Source of the DNA: Liquidambar formosana
Lineage: Eukaryota > Streptophyta > Magnoliopsida > Saxifragales > Altingiaceae
Direction: 5' to 3'
NCBI GenBank assembly: GCA_039720395.1
Contig: CM077822.1
Span: forward strand, 17,563,043 to 17,627,042
Length of the DNA stretch: 64,000 nucleotides
Shown here piece by piece: positions 33,690 through 46,313 of this stretch (position 1 is its first letter; every line of letters starts with the position of its first letter). A program made the translations under genes and the position numbers. The notes under the pieces are model-generated. The model was not told where the DNA came from. It searched no databases and was given only the letters and a program-made list of their open reading frames with translations.

Positions 33690-33896
33690 TTTTTATTTTT
33701 TTTTCTCAAACGATATAAATCATTTATTGAGAAAAAAACTCATTATATAATGATAGGCATATCCTCCTCAAAGAAGAGGAAAAGCCAAGCAGGAGGATCT
33801 TCTAACCAAACCTCAAAGTCATCCACCCTAAATGCATGCTTTGCTATTGCATCAGCAGTACAATTGTGTTTTCTCAGAGTATAACAAAAATCATCA
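33690..33896 (-). mobile_element. 5'-truncated LINE with RNase H tail and target duplication
   Basis: The minus strand encodes VDDFCYTLRKHNCTADAIAK then H-A-F-R-V-D-D-F-E-V-W-L-E-D-P-P-A-W-L, the C-terminus of the RNase H-like domain found at the end of many plant LINEs. An A-rich tail follows at 33690-33706. ACAGATT occurs on both sides (33683-33689 and 33897-33903), as expected for target-primed insertion. About 207 bp remain. Confidence 0.7.
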
Positions 33897-33903
33897 ACAG
33901 ATT

Positions 33904-35097
33904 AAATATATACATCTTTAATAAAATATATTTTTGCTGATATTAAAAATAAAAAGTAAAAACCATTATAACCTGCCATGGTGTAGTCATTCATAGTGTA
34001 GTTATTCAGGCTGTTTAGCCCTTTCTCAAAATCTACCCCAAAAAAAAAAAAAAAATTAGTACTTGAAATTTCAAAATACCATGACATAGCAACGAATGTG
34101 GTAAGTGGTAACCACATTCCTTTAGCAAGACGATTCGCACTGTACCCTCTTAGTTCTATTATCCTATACTTTAGCCCTAGAGTGATATATGATATAGAAC
34201 TTACAAGCCTAAGCTTATTAGTAGAGGGGCCGAACAGGTATATTAAGCAATGTCAAAGTTTATAATTAACCAATATGGGATCGATATGGTTTTTTCAACA
34301 CTTCCCTGATGTGTAAGCTTAACAAAATAACGGTGGGCCTATCACATAGGCAACAAATACCAAGCTTAATAAGTCCAAAAACGATATGCTTTGATATTAT
34401 GTTAAGTTTCCAATCTAATAACCTAAACTTATAAATGTGTACTAATGCAACACATCACTCATCTAACAGAGTCAGCTACCTATATTCCTCTATAACAGCA
34501 CTCCCACATTAATAATAATTATAAAAAATTTGATTGATTAAGGATCATAAAGACAGGACTAATCTAAATTTGAATATTTAAAGCCTGCCCAAGAATCATC
34601 CAACCTGTTGGTCTTTGGATCGGGTTTTGATCCGATCCATAACTCATAGAATGTCCACAAGGGCTAATTAGAATTCAGGGGTCATGTCTATTGGAAACAA
34701 ACATTAAATTAACATACCCAAATAAATTAGTCAGTTTGCTCAAGCCAAGATTTTCTTCTTTTTTTTTTTCCTACAAAGAGGCAAATTTGTTCCTCACACC
34801 ATTTCCTCTTTTCCTGGATATAATGAAATGTATGTTGTTTATAATTTTCCTCCAGCTTCTCTGCATTATATTTTGGACAGAGATAAAGACACTGATGTAC
34901 ATACCCTTTTTTTAGCTTAATTATTATAGTTTTTGTTCCAAAAAAAAAGAAAAAAAAGAAATGAAGGATAACAGTTTCATCCAATTGAAAAATGAAATGA
35001 AGATTAGAGCAACATTCATATTTGCCCAATAAAGCAAATTCATTGCACATTCTACTTGAGATAGAAGCTCTCCTGCATCTTCATTCATGTTTAGACC
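33904..35097. other. No gene recognised
   Basis: AT-rich with poly-A/T runs (34038-34053, 34755-34769). No domain-bearing frame. Confidence 0.5.
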
Positions 35098-35105
35098 CTT
35101 GCAAG

Positions 35106-36031
35106 TAAGGCTGCAACTTGGGTGGGTTGAGCCTGCCCAACCCAAACCCAACCCAGTCAATAGACGTGTTGGACAAATAGTTTTCATACATTGGATTGGG
35201 CTTGGGTTGAAAAATATCAACCCGACTTAAATCGGGTTGGACTTGGGAAGGGGGTTGGGCAACCCGAACCCAACCCAAACCCAACCTATATAATATATAA
35301 TTTTTTAATATTTTTATATGCATTAAATTTGACATTATCTGGTTTATACTAATAAGTTACTTGAATATATGAACTTACTTTTGAGATATATACATCAGTT
35401 TATTACTACTTTATTCGTTTGATCTATGATAACACATTTTTAATGTTCCTTGTATTTCTCTAAGAATGTTGATGGAATTGAAGAATTGATGTGGCTTTAA
35501 TGTTTGAGGAACTATGTTTGGACAGTTGCTTAGTTGGGCATTACATGTGTTCGTGTTTTGAGGTGTTTTGAATCTTTAGTTTAATTCTTTGGGTACTCAA
35601 TCAGTTAGATAATTACATATGTTGCTTGTTTCGAATTTAACTACTTTGATGCTTTCATCTTTATTTTTACTTTGTTGAAAAAATTATTACTTGATTGACT
35701 TAATTTCTAGGTTAATCAATTGAGCTTGGAGGATTAAGATTTGTGAGCTTATGCAATAATGCATTTTTATTTTATTGAAATAGGTTTACTAAAGATGAAA
35801 AATGAAATTAATAAACTAACCCACAAAACTTGCTCAACCCGACTTCAACCCACTCAACCTGTGTAACCCATGCCCAACCCGTGCCCACCCAACCCGAGCA
35901 CAGGTTGAGCTTAGGCTAGGAAAGTTCAACCCGAAGTATGAGTTAGGCTGGCTTAGGCGTAGGAATTTACACTTAGGGTTGAGCTTGGGTTAACCTCCCA
36001 ACCCGCCCAACCCGCCCAAGTTGCAACCCTA
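35106..36031. mobile_element. Non-autonomous hAT element 2, 926 bp, perfect TSD
   Basis: Termini TAAGGCTGCAACTTGGGTGG and CCCAAGTTGCAACCCTA. The target duplication CTTGCAAG is perfect (35098-35105 and 36032-36039). Dense GGGTTGGGC/CAACCCG subterminal repeats flank an AT-rich core (35290-35810). Same family as 25304-26021. No transposase. Confidence 0.85.
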
Positions 36032-36217
36032 CTTGCAAGAGTAGAAAACATCTTATTGTGAGTCACAATAAAATGGATCCGGGTCAACCCGAAATCGGTA
36101 CACTAGCTGTTTTGCAAATTTTAATTTTAATTTTAATTTTATTCTTTTTATGTTTTGAGACTAATTTTTTTTTAGAGATATATGGAAATGAATTGTTGTT
36201 GTACTGAAAGCAGCAAA

Positions 36218-36248
<31 letters not shown>

Positions 36249-36249
<1 letters not shown>

Positions 36250-36518
36250 GGCCCATTTAAAATGGATCTAGGTCATGACCCGGTTTGGCATGGTTTTTGA
36301 TCAACCAGTCTGGATTTTGCGACAATGATGTTTGCCATAAATCTATAATTGGGTCATAAATGGGTGGGTTTGGTTTGTTTGGCATAACTGGGTCAGGTTT
36401 GGATGTGTCATAATGGGTTTGACACATAAATGGTTTAGGTTGGGTTTGGGTAAAATTTTGGTCCAACCCATTTAGACCTGCCCAAACCCACCCAAACCCG
36501 CCCATTTGCCAGGTCTAC
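36249..36518. mobile_element. Truncated hAT-like element end
   Basis: GGGTTTGGGTAAA and CCCAAACCCACCCAAACCCG subterminal repeats end at CATTTGCCAGGTCTA, resembling a different hAT terminus. The partner terminus and a TSD were not found. Confidence 0.35.
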
Positions 36519-36529
36519 CTGTAACCCAC

Positions 36530-37439
36530 CAATGTACATGGTATAACCTCAAGGCGGGTATTGATCTAAGTTATATTAGCACATCCATTTTCTTTTTTCT
36601 TTTTTTTGGGGATAATTTCTGCAAGTCCTCACTTGACTGTCATCCTATATACATATATGTGATATTTATATCTATTGTTATATATTATATAAACTTTTTA
36701 TGAAAATTTTCCATTAAAAAAAATAAAGTCAAACTTTAAAAACTACTTTCCATATTCATCTGAGGGCACAGTTTTTCACTAAGAGTAAGATCATGATTAT
36801 AATGTTGAAATCAATTGATACAATATAATCTTACAATTGTTTCTCTGCATATTAGACAGTATGCAGACTGCATTTCTTCAGGCATTTTGAGAAGATTTGG
36901 ACTGGATGGCATTTTTCCAGCATAATTGACAAAACTCTAAAAACAATACTTAAAACTAAATCTTCTATTTAATTTTTTTTTTTTTTTTTTTTTTTTGGTG
37001 CCAAAACACCAATTTTGTGTATTGTCAGCATTTTGTCTCGCCAAACTCCGATCTTTTTATTTTATTTATTTTATTTTAATTTCCCCTTGTCCTAACCTTA
37101 AAAGTCATTTAAGTTTTTAGAGAACCTTGCTTGGTATTAGTTACATTGTTTATCCTACCATAGCCATCCATATCCAAGGATTCAGTCACTATTGTTTCTA
37201 ATTGAACTATTTAATCGAAATTGCATTTGACAAACAATACTTTGATAAATAATCTATTCATTTCATAATTAAGATTCTGGTGCTTCTATTGTGTTGTGTC
37301 CCACATTTTTTCCATTTCTATAATGTACTTTGTCCCAGATGTGCCATTAGCTAATTTTGATTTTCAATACTTCGTTTAAAAAAATTAAATAATTTATCTT
37401 CATATTTGTGATCTCCAAACTCTCAATACATAGAGAGTT
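36530..37439. other. No gene recognised
   Basis: AT-rich, with a long T run at 36969-36996. Confidence 0.5.
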
Positions 37440-38445
37440 AGGGCATGGCTAATTAGTGCAATACTCAGCATATTCTGCTCTTTCCAACTCAACATATAGT
37501 TTGGTAGCTAATTTGATTTTAAAAACTTTGTATTTTATAATATAAATGATTGAGCGCCCACTCCTAGATGACAAGAGGGAAATATCAAACCTAACAATAG
37601 TCTCAGAGAAAAGATAAATAGAAGTATGGAACTGTGAACTAAGCCACGTTATTAACAACAATCTCCTAAGGCACTCTTGATATCTAACTCTTTTGGAAAA
37701 TATTCGACATAATTGCATTGTATACCAATACATTTGGTATAGCACCATTCTCCACATCCTCCTTAAAACCAATTTAGCCTCATCAAATTTGCCAATCTTG
37801 CAATTTCAGTTAAAAATGTAAGAATTTATCACAAAATCAGCTTCAATCCCATTCTCAATCTTCTCAAGTAGAAACACAACTGCATATTGAAGCTTTCGGC
37901 CCCTGAACATTCCAAATAATATATTACTACAAGTATTTATATTCAGCTAATGTTCTTCATTCATAATTTTTAGAGGTAGACCCGTTGCCCTTTCCAAGTT
38001 TCTCATTGATCCTCGTGTCAAACTGTTGATGTATCATTATCGATTACATTTGGTTTAAGATCTAGAGCTCTTATTTCTTCTAACATATCTTTGGCAACCT
38101 TATCATGACTAGTATTAAAGATTTACTATATCAAAATGTATACGTAACACAACCAGGCTTCAACTTTCAGTTTCTCATAGTAACTATGTGTGGCTTCCTC
38201 TACTTATTTTTTATTTTATTTTTTTTCATTTTTGTGAATCTATCTATTAAAATATTAAATGCCACAATTTTTCCCAAGCCCACTCTCTTCCATAAGATGG
38301 AAAAGGTAAACAACATCACTGATCTTCCCTTTCATAAGAGTTAGCCCATGAATCAAAGTATTGTACCATGTGCATTCATTGGGTTTTGAATTCTCCCCAA
38401 TCCTCCCATCTAAAATTCCCACTCCTTCCCCTAACAAACAATCTT
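37440..38445 (-). pseudogene. Relic of a pentatricopeptide-repeat (PPR) gene
   Basis: Minus-strand segments read NECTWYNTLIHGLTLMKGKI with S-D-V-V-Y-L-F-H-L-M-E-E-S-G-L after it (38265-38400), VAKDMLEEIRALDLKPNVI (about 38035-38095) and CKIGKFDEAKLVLRRM (about 37755-37800). These are helix A/helix B pieces of P-type PPR motifs. Frames shift and stops occur between them, and no intact protein remains. PPR proteins bind organelle RNA; this copy is dead. The Tekay element starts 0.1 kb downstream on the map. Confidence 0.65.
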
Positions 38446-40473
38446 AAAACTATTTTTTATGTATCATTTCTTGCTTCAAACCAAAGTGCGCCATTTCTTT
38501 GAGTAATCAAAGCCTGGCTCTGATAAAAAGATAATAAAAAATAACTCTAAGTGTAACACCCACATATATGAACATAATAATTTCATATGCTTCTATAATT
38601 CAAACCATAACACATATACATATGCGTCTACTACAATAGAGTCTTCACCATAATAGTACAAACACTAGGTTTTTCAAGTAATTACATCACATATAAAATT
38701 TAAAGAAAGTAAGACTAATATGCTCGATCAGCTTAATTCATCTTTAGCCTCCCCTGAAAAATTAATTTTCAAAAAAAAATAAGCTGTCTAGCTTAGTGAG
38801 AAACCAAAATAAAATTTATGATTTCACTTGAAATTTGGTTAATTTCATCAATCTAAAAATGCATATCTCATGCTAAAACATTGTGGCACATAATTGATAA
38901 TATTACAAAATATCTCATACCTGAATCGCTGTTGTATCTCACAACCTACAAAATATAATTCAAAATAATACACATAGGCCTCATGCTAAATGTGTTCTAC
39001 CATTCAGCCACAGCACATATGCCTCCTTGCAATATTTGTATACAGATCACGGTCTACTTGCACAATGAGTCTGTATATTAGTGCACTAACTGCGGGATAT
39101 GCTCAATCCCGGCTGTCTCCCATCATCAACATTTTGATTTATCTCAAATCAACAGATATAAATCCAACAATATAAATGTGACACAATAATACATCATAAA
39201 ATTCAACATAACAAATCACAATAATAAATCATCTCATTGATTTATTTCAACATTACAAGCTATGATAAACTTCAAATAATAAATCATCTCATTGATTTAT
39301 TTCAACAATCATAGAGCCATATAAACTTCAAATAATAAATCAGTTCATTGATTTATTTCAACAGTTATAAGCTACTATACGTGTAAAATAATAAATCATC
39401 TCATATCGCCACATACGAATTTCTCATTTCCATCATTAATTAACCCTTTGCTTTCAATCGTTAAGATTATGATCATATGAAACTTCCACTGTATAACCCC
39501 CCTTTTTTTTTTTAAATATAGGGTAGTTCTAAGAAATTTTTGGTCCAAACTATGCCAAGATCAAAGATCATTAAAACCATTTTGGGTAAACAGGGGCAAA
39601 ATGGTCATTTAACTCAAACAGGGGTAATTTTTTTGATGTTAATAAAATCTCACAAAATTTTTCCAAAAAATAGTACCCTTTAACATGAGAACAATGACTC
39701 AAGTTTCATCAAAATCAGATTTAAAATGAAAGTTTTATAAGTCTTCAAAGTTAGTTATGGCATTAAAAACTCAAAAATAGCCCATCTTTAAAAATATACT
39801 TTCTCATCTTCCAAACAGCAAAATGACCCCTTAAGAATTTTTATTATTTCCTTTTATGATTTTGGAAAAAATTTGGCATTCAAAAAGTCTCATTTACCCC
39901 CTTAAATCAGTGCTGGTGCATCGAGGGTGTGTGCACCCTACAGCACTAGATCATTTGCCCCTTCTTCCTCCTCACGGGTTCTGCTACTTTTTGCAGAATT
40001 TTTCATTTCAAATCTAAATATTTTAGAAACTTTAAAAAAATCCACAGGGCTCATTTCTCACCCAAAAATTATGAATTAGATGTCAATGGAAAGATCTTGA
40101 GCTCTAGTATTTATTAAAATTATAAAACATAAGAAATACTCAACTCTAAACTCATGATTTATCAAAAACTAAATTCTGGTTTTAGATTTATTTCTCCCTA
40201 CATACATGAAATTGGAACTTCAAATTTATACAGAAATTTCTTATGATCATAACCCTCTTTCAACCAAAGTTTCACACCTTAAATACATCTATAGCACTAA
40301 AAACTTAAATCTGAAATTTTCAGGAAATCCATTAATGGTTTCAAAGTTCTCAAAACCACTAAATCCTCTATATAAAACAAATACATTAGAGGGAAATTAG
40401 GTTTCTTACCTCACAGAAGAGTGTATGCCTCCTTTATCACTCCCCCTTCAGTCTCTTCTCTTCTCTCTCTATT

Positions 40474-40476
<3 letters not shown>

Positions 40477-40517
<41 letters not shown>
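40477..40517 (+). repeat. (CT)n microsatellite in the left Tekay LTR
   Basis: About 20 CT units. The right LTR has about 9 (52724-52742), so the two diverged after insertion. Confidence 0.85.
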
Positions 40518-40523
<6 letters not shown>

Positions 40524-40788
40524 CCGCACAGCAAAACATCCAGCTATATATATACCCTTTGCATGAAAATCACATGACACGTGGTTTAAAGCCTAAACCA
40601 ATTGTCACCCTAAAGCAGCCACGGGGTTTTAAGCTCATGCCAAATGTCCACAGGAGATTGCCATGTGTTGCGGCACTCCTCTCTTCTAATGCCACTCGGC
40701 ATTTCCACACAGGCCATATGGCATCCACTCATGCCATTTGGCTATCCCTTACGTGTCATTTGACATCCTCATCTATATATATATATAT

Positions 40789-41132
40789 ACAGAAATGATC
40801 CTATCAGCACGTGCTGATATATTTTATATCAGCACGGCTACAAACCTACAATTGCTGATTACAAACCTACAATTTACTGATTACAAACTTACAATTGATT
40901 GACTACAAATAGACAATTATCGGCCTGTGGGAGATTGTAGTCAGTCAATTATAGGTTTGTAGTCAGTGAAATGGGATGTTTGTAGCTTTTTAAAAGCCGT
41001 CCATTTGTACATTTGTAGTCAGTCAATGTAAGTTTGTAATTAGTCAATTGTAGGTTTGTAATCAGCAATTGTAGGTTTGTAGCCGTGCTGATATAAATCT
41101 ATATCAGCACGTGCTGATAGGATCATTTCTGT
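40789..41132. mobile_element. MITE with G-box-containing palindromic termini, copy 2
   Basis: Left ACAGAAATGATCCTATCAGC and right GATCATTTCTGT with the intervening bases form inverted repeats of about 60 bp. Each end holds CAGCACGTGCTG, a palindrome with a CACGTG core. Between the ends, variants of 'acaaacctacaattg' repeat in both orientations. It lies in a TA tract of the left LTR and is absent from the right LTR. Confidence 0.8.
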
Positions 41133-41203
41133 ATATATATATATATAGAAATATGTATAGGTGTATACATATATGTGTGTGTGATTTTTATTGGGTTGTT
41201 ACA

Positions 41204-41220
41204 TTCTCCCCCCCCCCCCT
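41204..41220 (-). other. Polypurine tract of the Tekay element
   Basis: The minus strand reads TAGGGGGGGGGGGGAGAA directly against the 3' LTR start TGTAAC, the primer site for plus-strand DNA. Confidence 0.8.
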
Positions 41221-41256
41221 AAAAAAAATAATTTTGTCTTCGAAATTACGTACCTA

Positions 41257-42561
41257 TTAGGCAAACAAGCGAGGATACTTCTTCTGGATCTCTGACTCTA
41301 ATTCCCAAGAAGCTTCATTTTCATCATGATGACTCCATTGTACTTTAACTAAAGGAATTTCTTTATTCCTCAATATCTTCTTGTAACGATCCAGAATTCG
41401 AGCAGGTTTCTCCTTGTAGGTAGCATCCTTATTTAATTCGATGTCGTCCAATTTCACGATGTGTGAGGGATCATGCACACATTTACGCAACATGGACACG
41501 TGGAATACGTTGTAGATTCCTGTCAATTCTGGGGGCATCTCAAGCCGATAGGCTACATTTCCAATCTTTTTGATCACCTTGAAGGGTCCTATAAAGCGTG
41601 GAGATAGCTTCCCTTTCTTTTTTCCAAATTTCACTACACTCTTAATAGGTGATATTTTCAATAAAACATAATCGCCAGCTTGAAATTCTAAATATTTTCT
41701 TCGTTGATCTGCACAACTCTTCTGTCTGCTCTGTGCAGCTTTTAATCGTTCTTTGATGAAGGAAATCTTCTCAGTTGTCTCACGAACTAAATCAGGTCCA
41801 AGGAAAGCTTTATCTCCTACTTCAGCCCAGCATATAGGAGACCGACAAGGCTTGCCATACAAAGCTTTAAATAGTGCCATTCCGATACTACTCTGATAAC
41901 TATTATTATAGGCAAACTCAACCAAAGGTAAGTGCACTTCCCAATTAGCTTCAAAATCCAGTACACAAACACGTAGCATATCTTCTAAAATTTGATTCAC
42001 CCGTTCAGTTTGCCCATCTGTTTTTAGGTGGGAAGCAGTACTTAATCTTACTTCGCTTCCAAAGGCTTCTTGTGTTCCTTCCCAAAACTTAGACGTGAAA
42101 CGAGGGTCTCGATCAGATACGATAGACACTGGTACTCCATGTAATCGAATGATCTCTTGAATATATATTCTACTCATTTTCTCAACTGAATACGTAATGT
42201 TATAAGGGATGAAGTGAGCAAACTTGGTTAGTCGATCCACAATCACCTATATAGCATCATGTCCTTGCTTAGATCGAGGTAACCCTGTTATGAAATCCAT
42301 TACCACATGTTCCCATTTCCAACCAGCTATGGGTAATGGTTGAAGTAATCCAGACTGCTTCTGTCGTTCAGGCTTCACTTTTAAGCACGTGAGACACTTG
42401 GATACATACTCAGCAATGTCCCTTTTCATACCTCCCCACTAAAATTGTCTTTTGAGGTCTTGATACATCTTTGTGTTTCCTGGGTGAATAGTAAATCTAG
42501 AGTGGTGTGCCTGCTCCAAAATCTCCTTTCTCAATTCTTCCCTATCGGGTACACATAGTCA
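41257..42561 (-). pseudogene. Tekay integrase with chromodomain, three nonsense codons
   Basis: In one frame from the RNase H tail onward: zinc-binding HHCC region (H-H-S-R-F-T-I-H-P-G; CLTCLK), catalytic core with the first Asp in MDFITGLP, the second in SDRDPRFTSKF, and Glu in KTDGQTERVNQ. Then come the GPF/Y-like module (SPRFIGPFKVIKKIG) and a C-terminal chromodomain (ARILDRYKKILRN to KKYPRLFA) that in intact elements guides insertion to heterochromatin marks. Stops: TGA 42561-42559, TAG 42441-42439 and TAG 42249-42247. All three fit single transitions from the expected codons (Arg CGA, Trp TGG, Trp TGG). The remaining 329-codon stretch from 42246 is open. Confidence 0.9.
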
Positions 42562-43959
42562 ATCATGAAACCTATACCCCCTATCACTTCCAACCTTCCA
42601 TTCCGTTGGATGTTCCCTTACCATTTTTAAAATCCAATCCTGGAATTCTTGATCTTGAACTTGAGCTTGCAATACTTTATTAATTAAATCGGGTTGTATC
42701 ATCATAGCGCACAAAAATGTCCCCCCGACTTGCTCTTCAAAATACAAATCAAATTCTGCCACTAACTCCAACATCTCCCATTCTCGTACCATTAGTAATG
42801 AAATCAAACCTCGAGATTTACGACTTAAAGCATCAGCGACTACATTGGCTTTACCAGGATGAGCGAATAAGTGCTTGTGATATATAGGCAATAGGTTCTT
42901 GACCACCATTCGTATCTGCTCTTCTTCATTAGGCCTATCGAACATCGTAGAAGCTTTCTTCCTCCACCTAGTGATGTAGGAAGAGAAAGATTCATTTGCC
43001 GCCTGTTTAGTAGTCTCCAAGTCTCTCCTTGTCACATCAACTTCCGTGTTGTACTTGTAGTGATCGGTGAATTCTCTGCACACGTCTTCCCATGTTCTAG
43101 TCTTCGACTCATCCAAACTCAGAAACCAATGCAGCGAAGAAGTGCTAAGTGATTCATGGAATAATTGGGCCATTAATTCCTCGGAAGCACCACGAGGTTG
43201 CATTGCTCGGACATACATTTTCAAGTGAGTCTTAGGGCAACCCATTCCATCAAACTTCTGTAACTCCGGCATCTTGAATGAAGTAGGCAATCTCGCTTGA
43301 GGGAAGAGAGAAAGAGTGTGGATATCCACAAAATCATCAGCACGGCGAATACCCTTTAAAGTCTTCTCCAAGGCCAACATCCTTGCGGCCATCATCTTTT
43401 GGTCATCACTCACAAGAAGGTTTTCAGTGGTGGGGATGAAAGTGGATGATTGGGTATTAACGGGGATATTTTGTAGTGGAGGTTGAGTATATGGAGGTGG
43501 TGGATTTTGAGGCGATGATTGAGTATGTGGGAGTGGTGGATTTTGGGCTTGGCCTCCAGCTTGGGCAGATGGGTTGGATTGATTTTGGACAATGGGGACT
43601 TGAGTGTCGGGTATGGCATGATCTGTAGGAACATTGTGGATAAGGACGGGGGTTCGGTTGTTGATCTCTTGTGCCATTCTTATCGCGGTTTCAGACTTCA
43701 CTGACACCTCTTCCAATTTCCCAAGTATATCATTCAATAACCTCTCAATTCTCCGTGGATCCGCAGGAGTCCCAGAAACAGATGTCCCCTCAGGTGTAAC
43801 CGGGTTATTCAATGCAAAAGTATCATCCATGGCGAGGTCTTGTTCAGTATTTTCTCTGATCAAACGGCCTGAAGAGTCACGAGTCCAAGCCAGCACTTTA
43901 TTACATCCAAATGACCCATACTTAGTTACAAAGTGACACAAAGCGCCTTTAGTCTCCAC
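42559..43959 (-). pseudogene. Chimeric ORF: Tat/Ogre Gag fused to Tekay RNase H tail (466 codons)
   Basis: Residues 1 to about 365 are Tat/Ogre-type Gag: a proline-rich segment (130-170), the ALEKTLKGIRRADD helix, and the MPELQKFDGMGCPKTHLKMY core through EEEQIRMVVKNLLPIYHKHLF. At about residue 366 (genomic about 42861) it changes without frame loss to HPGKANVVADALSRKSRG, the universal end of Gypsy RNase H, followed by the linker that precedes integrase. A deletion between the nested element and its host element explains this. The open frame begins at a GTG; the likely original start is ATG near 43830 (MDDTFALNNPV). Not expected to have function, but still open. Confidence 0.85.
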
Positions 43960-44758
43960 AATTGATTTGAACGGGCGGGTAATGGTCCAATAACATTCCT
44001 TTAGTTGGGCCTCTCATCCTTATAAGCCCAATGGGCTTTAGGTAAGAAGGTCATACTAAAGGGATGTAGGTCGATTGATTTTAAAGTCATGTTACCCCTT
44101 AAAATTAACCACCCACATAGCATTCATTCATATCTCCAACCGCATTCAAGAGCAAGAAACCGGATCACTGTATCGAGGGCTTTGTATCATCTTCTCAAAG
44201 AACCATGACATGAATTGCATTGTCATTTATTCCATTCACATTCATTCCCACAACACACATTCATGCCACACATACATTCATTCCATACACACATACATTC
44301 AAACACACATCCACTCTGTACCTGCATTCATTCCACAAGCATGGTGACTTTAAACTAGGCGGGTCCTTGTGTCCAAGACAGTCCACTATATGCACTAAAA
44401 AGGGTAGGATAGGGTCCCCTACTTGCTTGAATCAACCATATACCTATCACGTGTGGCATGAGGGATGCCGCGTGAGTCAAGTGGTACGTGTTGATCCATT
44501 TAATATACCCAAGGGTAAAACCCAAGGATACGTGGCAAGAGGAGTTGATAGCTTCGCAAACATGACACCCGAGAACGAGGGGAACCGGGGTCAAGGCTAG
44601 GCCAATCAGAAAAGGCAAGGATACATCGACCTATCATTCAAATGCAATTGCGCACACAATGCAATAAAGTAAACACACATTCAAGCGTATGCAAGTGATT
44701 GATTTTAATTTAAGCAATTAAATTAGCCCATACAAATTCCTTGAGTCTAGTCCACTAT

Positions 44759-44776
44759 TCCCCAGTGGAGTCGCCA
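44759..44776 (-). other. Primer-binding site of the nested Tat element
   Basis: TGGCGACTCCACTGGGGA on the minus strand, 3 nt after the LTR end, resembling the Arg-tRNA-type PBS common in Tat/Ogre elements. Confidence 0.75.
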
Positions 44777-45981
44777 GACTGTGAACCACGGGTTTCGATC
44801 CAGGGGAGGAAGGAAGGAGAACCCTTCTTTTAAAAAGACTTGTAGAGATTTAAATTAATAAAAATCTGGTTTTAAAAAGGTTCACAAAAACATAACAAAT
44901 AAGGAGTCGCCACCTCATTTTTAGGAAAAGAGGAAAACCATAAAACAGTTTTTAAAGAAAACCTTTGAAAACAAACCTCATGACTCCGATCAAAGAAAAG
45001 CAGGTCTAATCAAAACAAGAGAGGATTCGGAGACTAAGTTACGATGTGGGAAGGTTCTAGGAAACATCCTATAGGCACCCACATCGCCCCAAAATGGGTC
45101 TCTGAATTTATATGGGCTATTTCAATCACTTCCTAATTAGTCACCATGCATATGCAAAGAATCATCCACAAATAATCCACATTCATCCATGAACATCCAT
45201 AAATAATAAGCATCCATAAAGCATGTAAACATCCATGAACAAATATGAGAGATATGGAAAGCAAGTAAGAGAGATAGAGAGAATGAACAAACAAATCCAT
45301 CCTATCCACTAGCAAATATGTGATGGATAAATGAGCAAGCAAACAAATCCATCCTATCCACTAACAAATATGTGATGGATAAATGTATAAGCATGGGTCC
45401 ATCCTATCCACTAGCATATATGTGATGGACAAATGGGTGGAAAGAAGGAGAAAGAAAGAAAAAGAAAACCTAGGATACTTAGTATCCTAGGGCGGACTTG
45501 AACATCAAATGAGCGCCTACGTACCTTACATACAAAGACGTAAGGATCAAAGTCCACGTAGTTCGATTGAGAAGGGGTTACTCCCTTTACAATGAACTAT
45601 AAACCCTAAGTTTCCATTAAAAGAAAAGAAGAGTTTGAAAAAGAAGAAGAGTTTCCAAAAAAAAAGAATTTGAGAAAAAATAGAAATTGAAAAGAGATAG
45701 AACTCTTATCCAAAAAGAAGTTTTAGAGAAATGGAATTCTAAAAGAGATAGAACTCTAATTCAAAAAGGAGTTCGAAAAAAGGTAGAATTCTAAAAGAGA
45801 TAGAACTCTAGATAAAACAGAATTTTAATGAAGGTAGAATTCTAAAAGAGATAGAACTCTAATTAAAACAGAATTTTTTAGAAAGTTGGAAACTTAGGAC
45901 TTCTAATTCAAAGTAAAGACAATAACCCTAGGAGGGAGAAAAGAACAACTCACACACAACTTACCATGAACCACTTACCAT

Positions 45982-46313
45982 ATGCAAATTATCCCGAAAC
46001 ATCGAGAAAACACCGATTAACCACCCCATGTATTCTATAGGGCAATTATTAAGCTCAAATCCACCATATTCATGCTCAAATAATCATTAGGAAACCTAAT
46101 TCAAATCTGGACAGAATACTAAACATGCATATAATGATCTAAAACTCATGCAAATCATCCCGAAACATCGAGAAATCATCAATTAATCACCCTATGTATT
46201 CTATAAGGCAATTATTAAGCTCAAATCCACCATATTCATGCTCAAATCATCATTAGAAAACCTAAATCAAATCTGGACAGAATACTAAATATGCATATAA
46301 TGACCCTAAACTC
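45982..46313 (-). repeat. Two-unit tandem repeat in the Tat LTR
   Basis: Units of about 166 bp starting ATGCAAAT(T/C)ATCCCGAAAC at 45982 and 46148. They differ at scattered positions. Confidence 0.75.

Larger units (their letters stand above)
38552..41203 (-). repeat. 3' LTR of the Tekay element (2652 bp)
   Basis: Bounded by TGTAAC and GTTACA. Contains a 344-bp MITE (40789-41132) and a (CT)n tract of about 41 bp at 40477-40517. Otherwise collinear with the right LTR. Confidence 0.92.
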
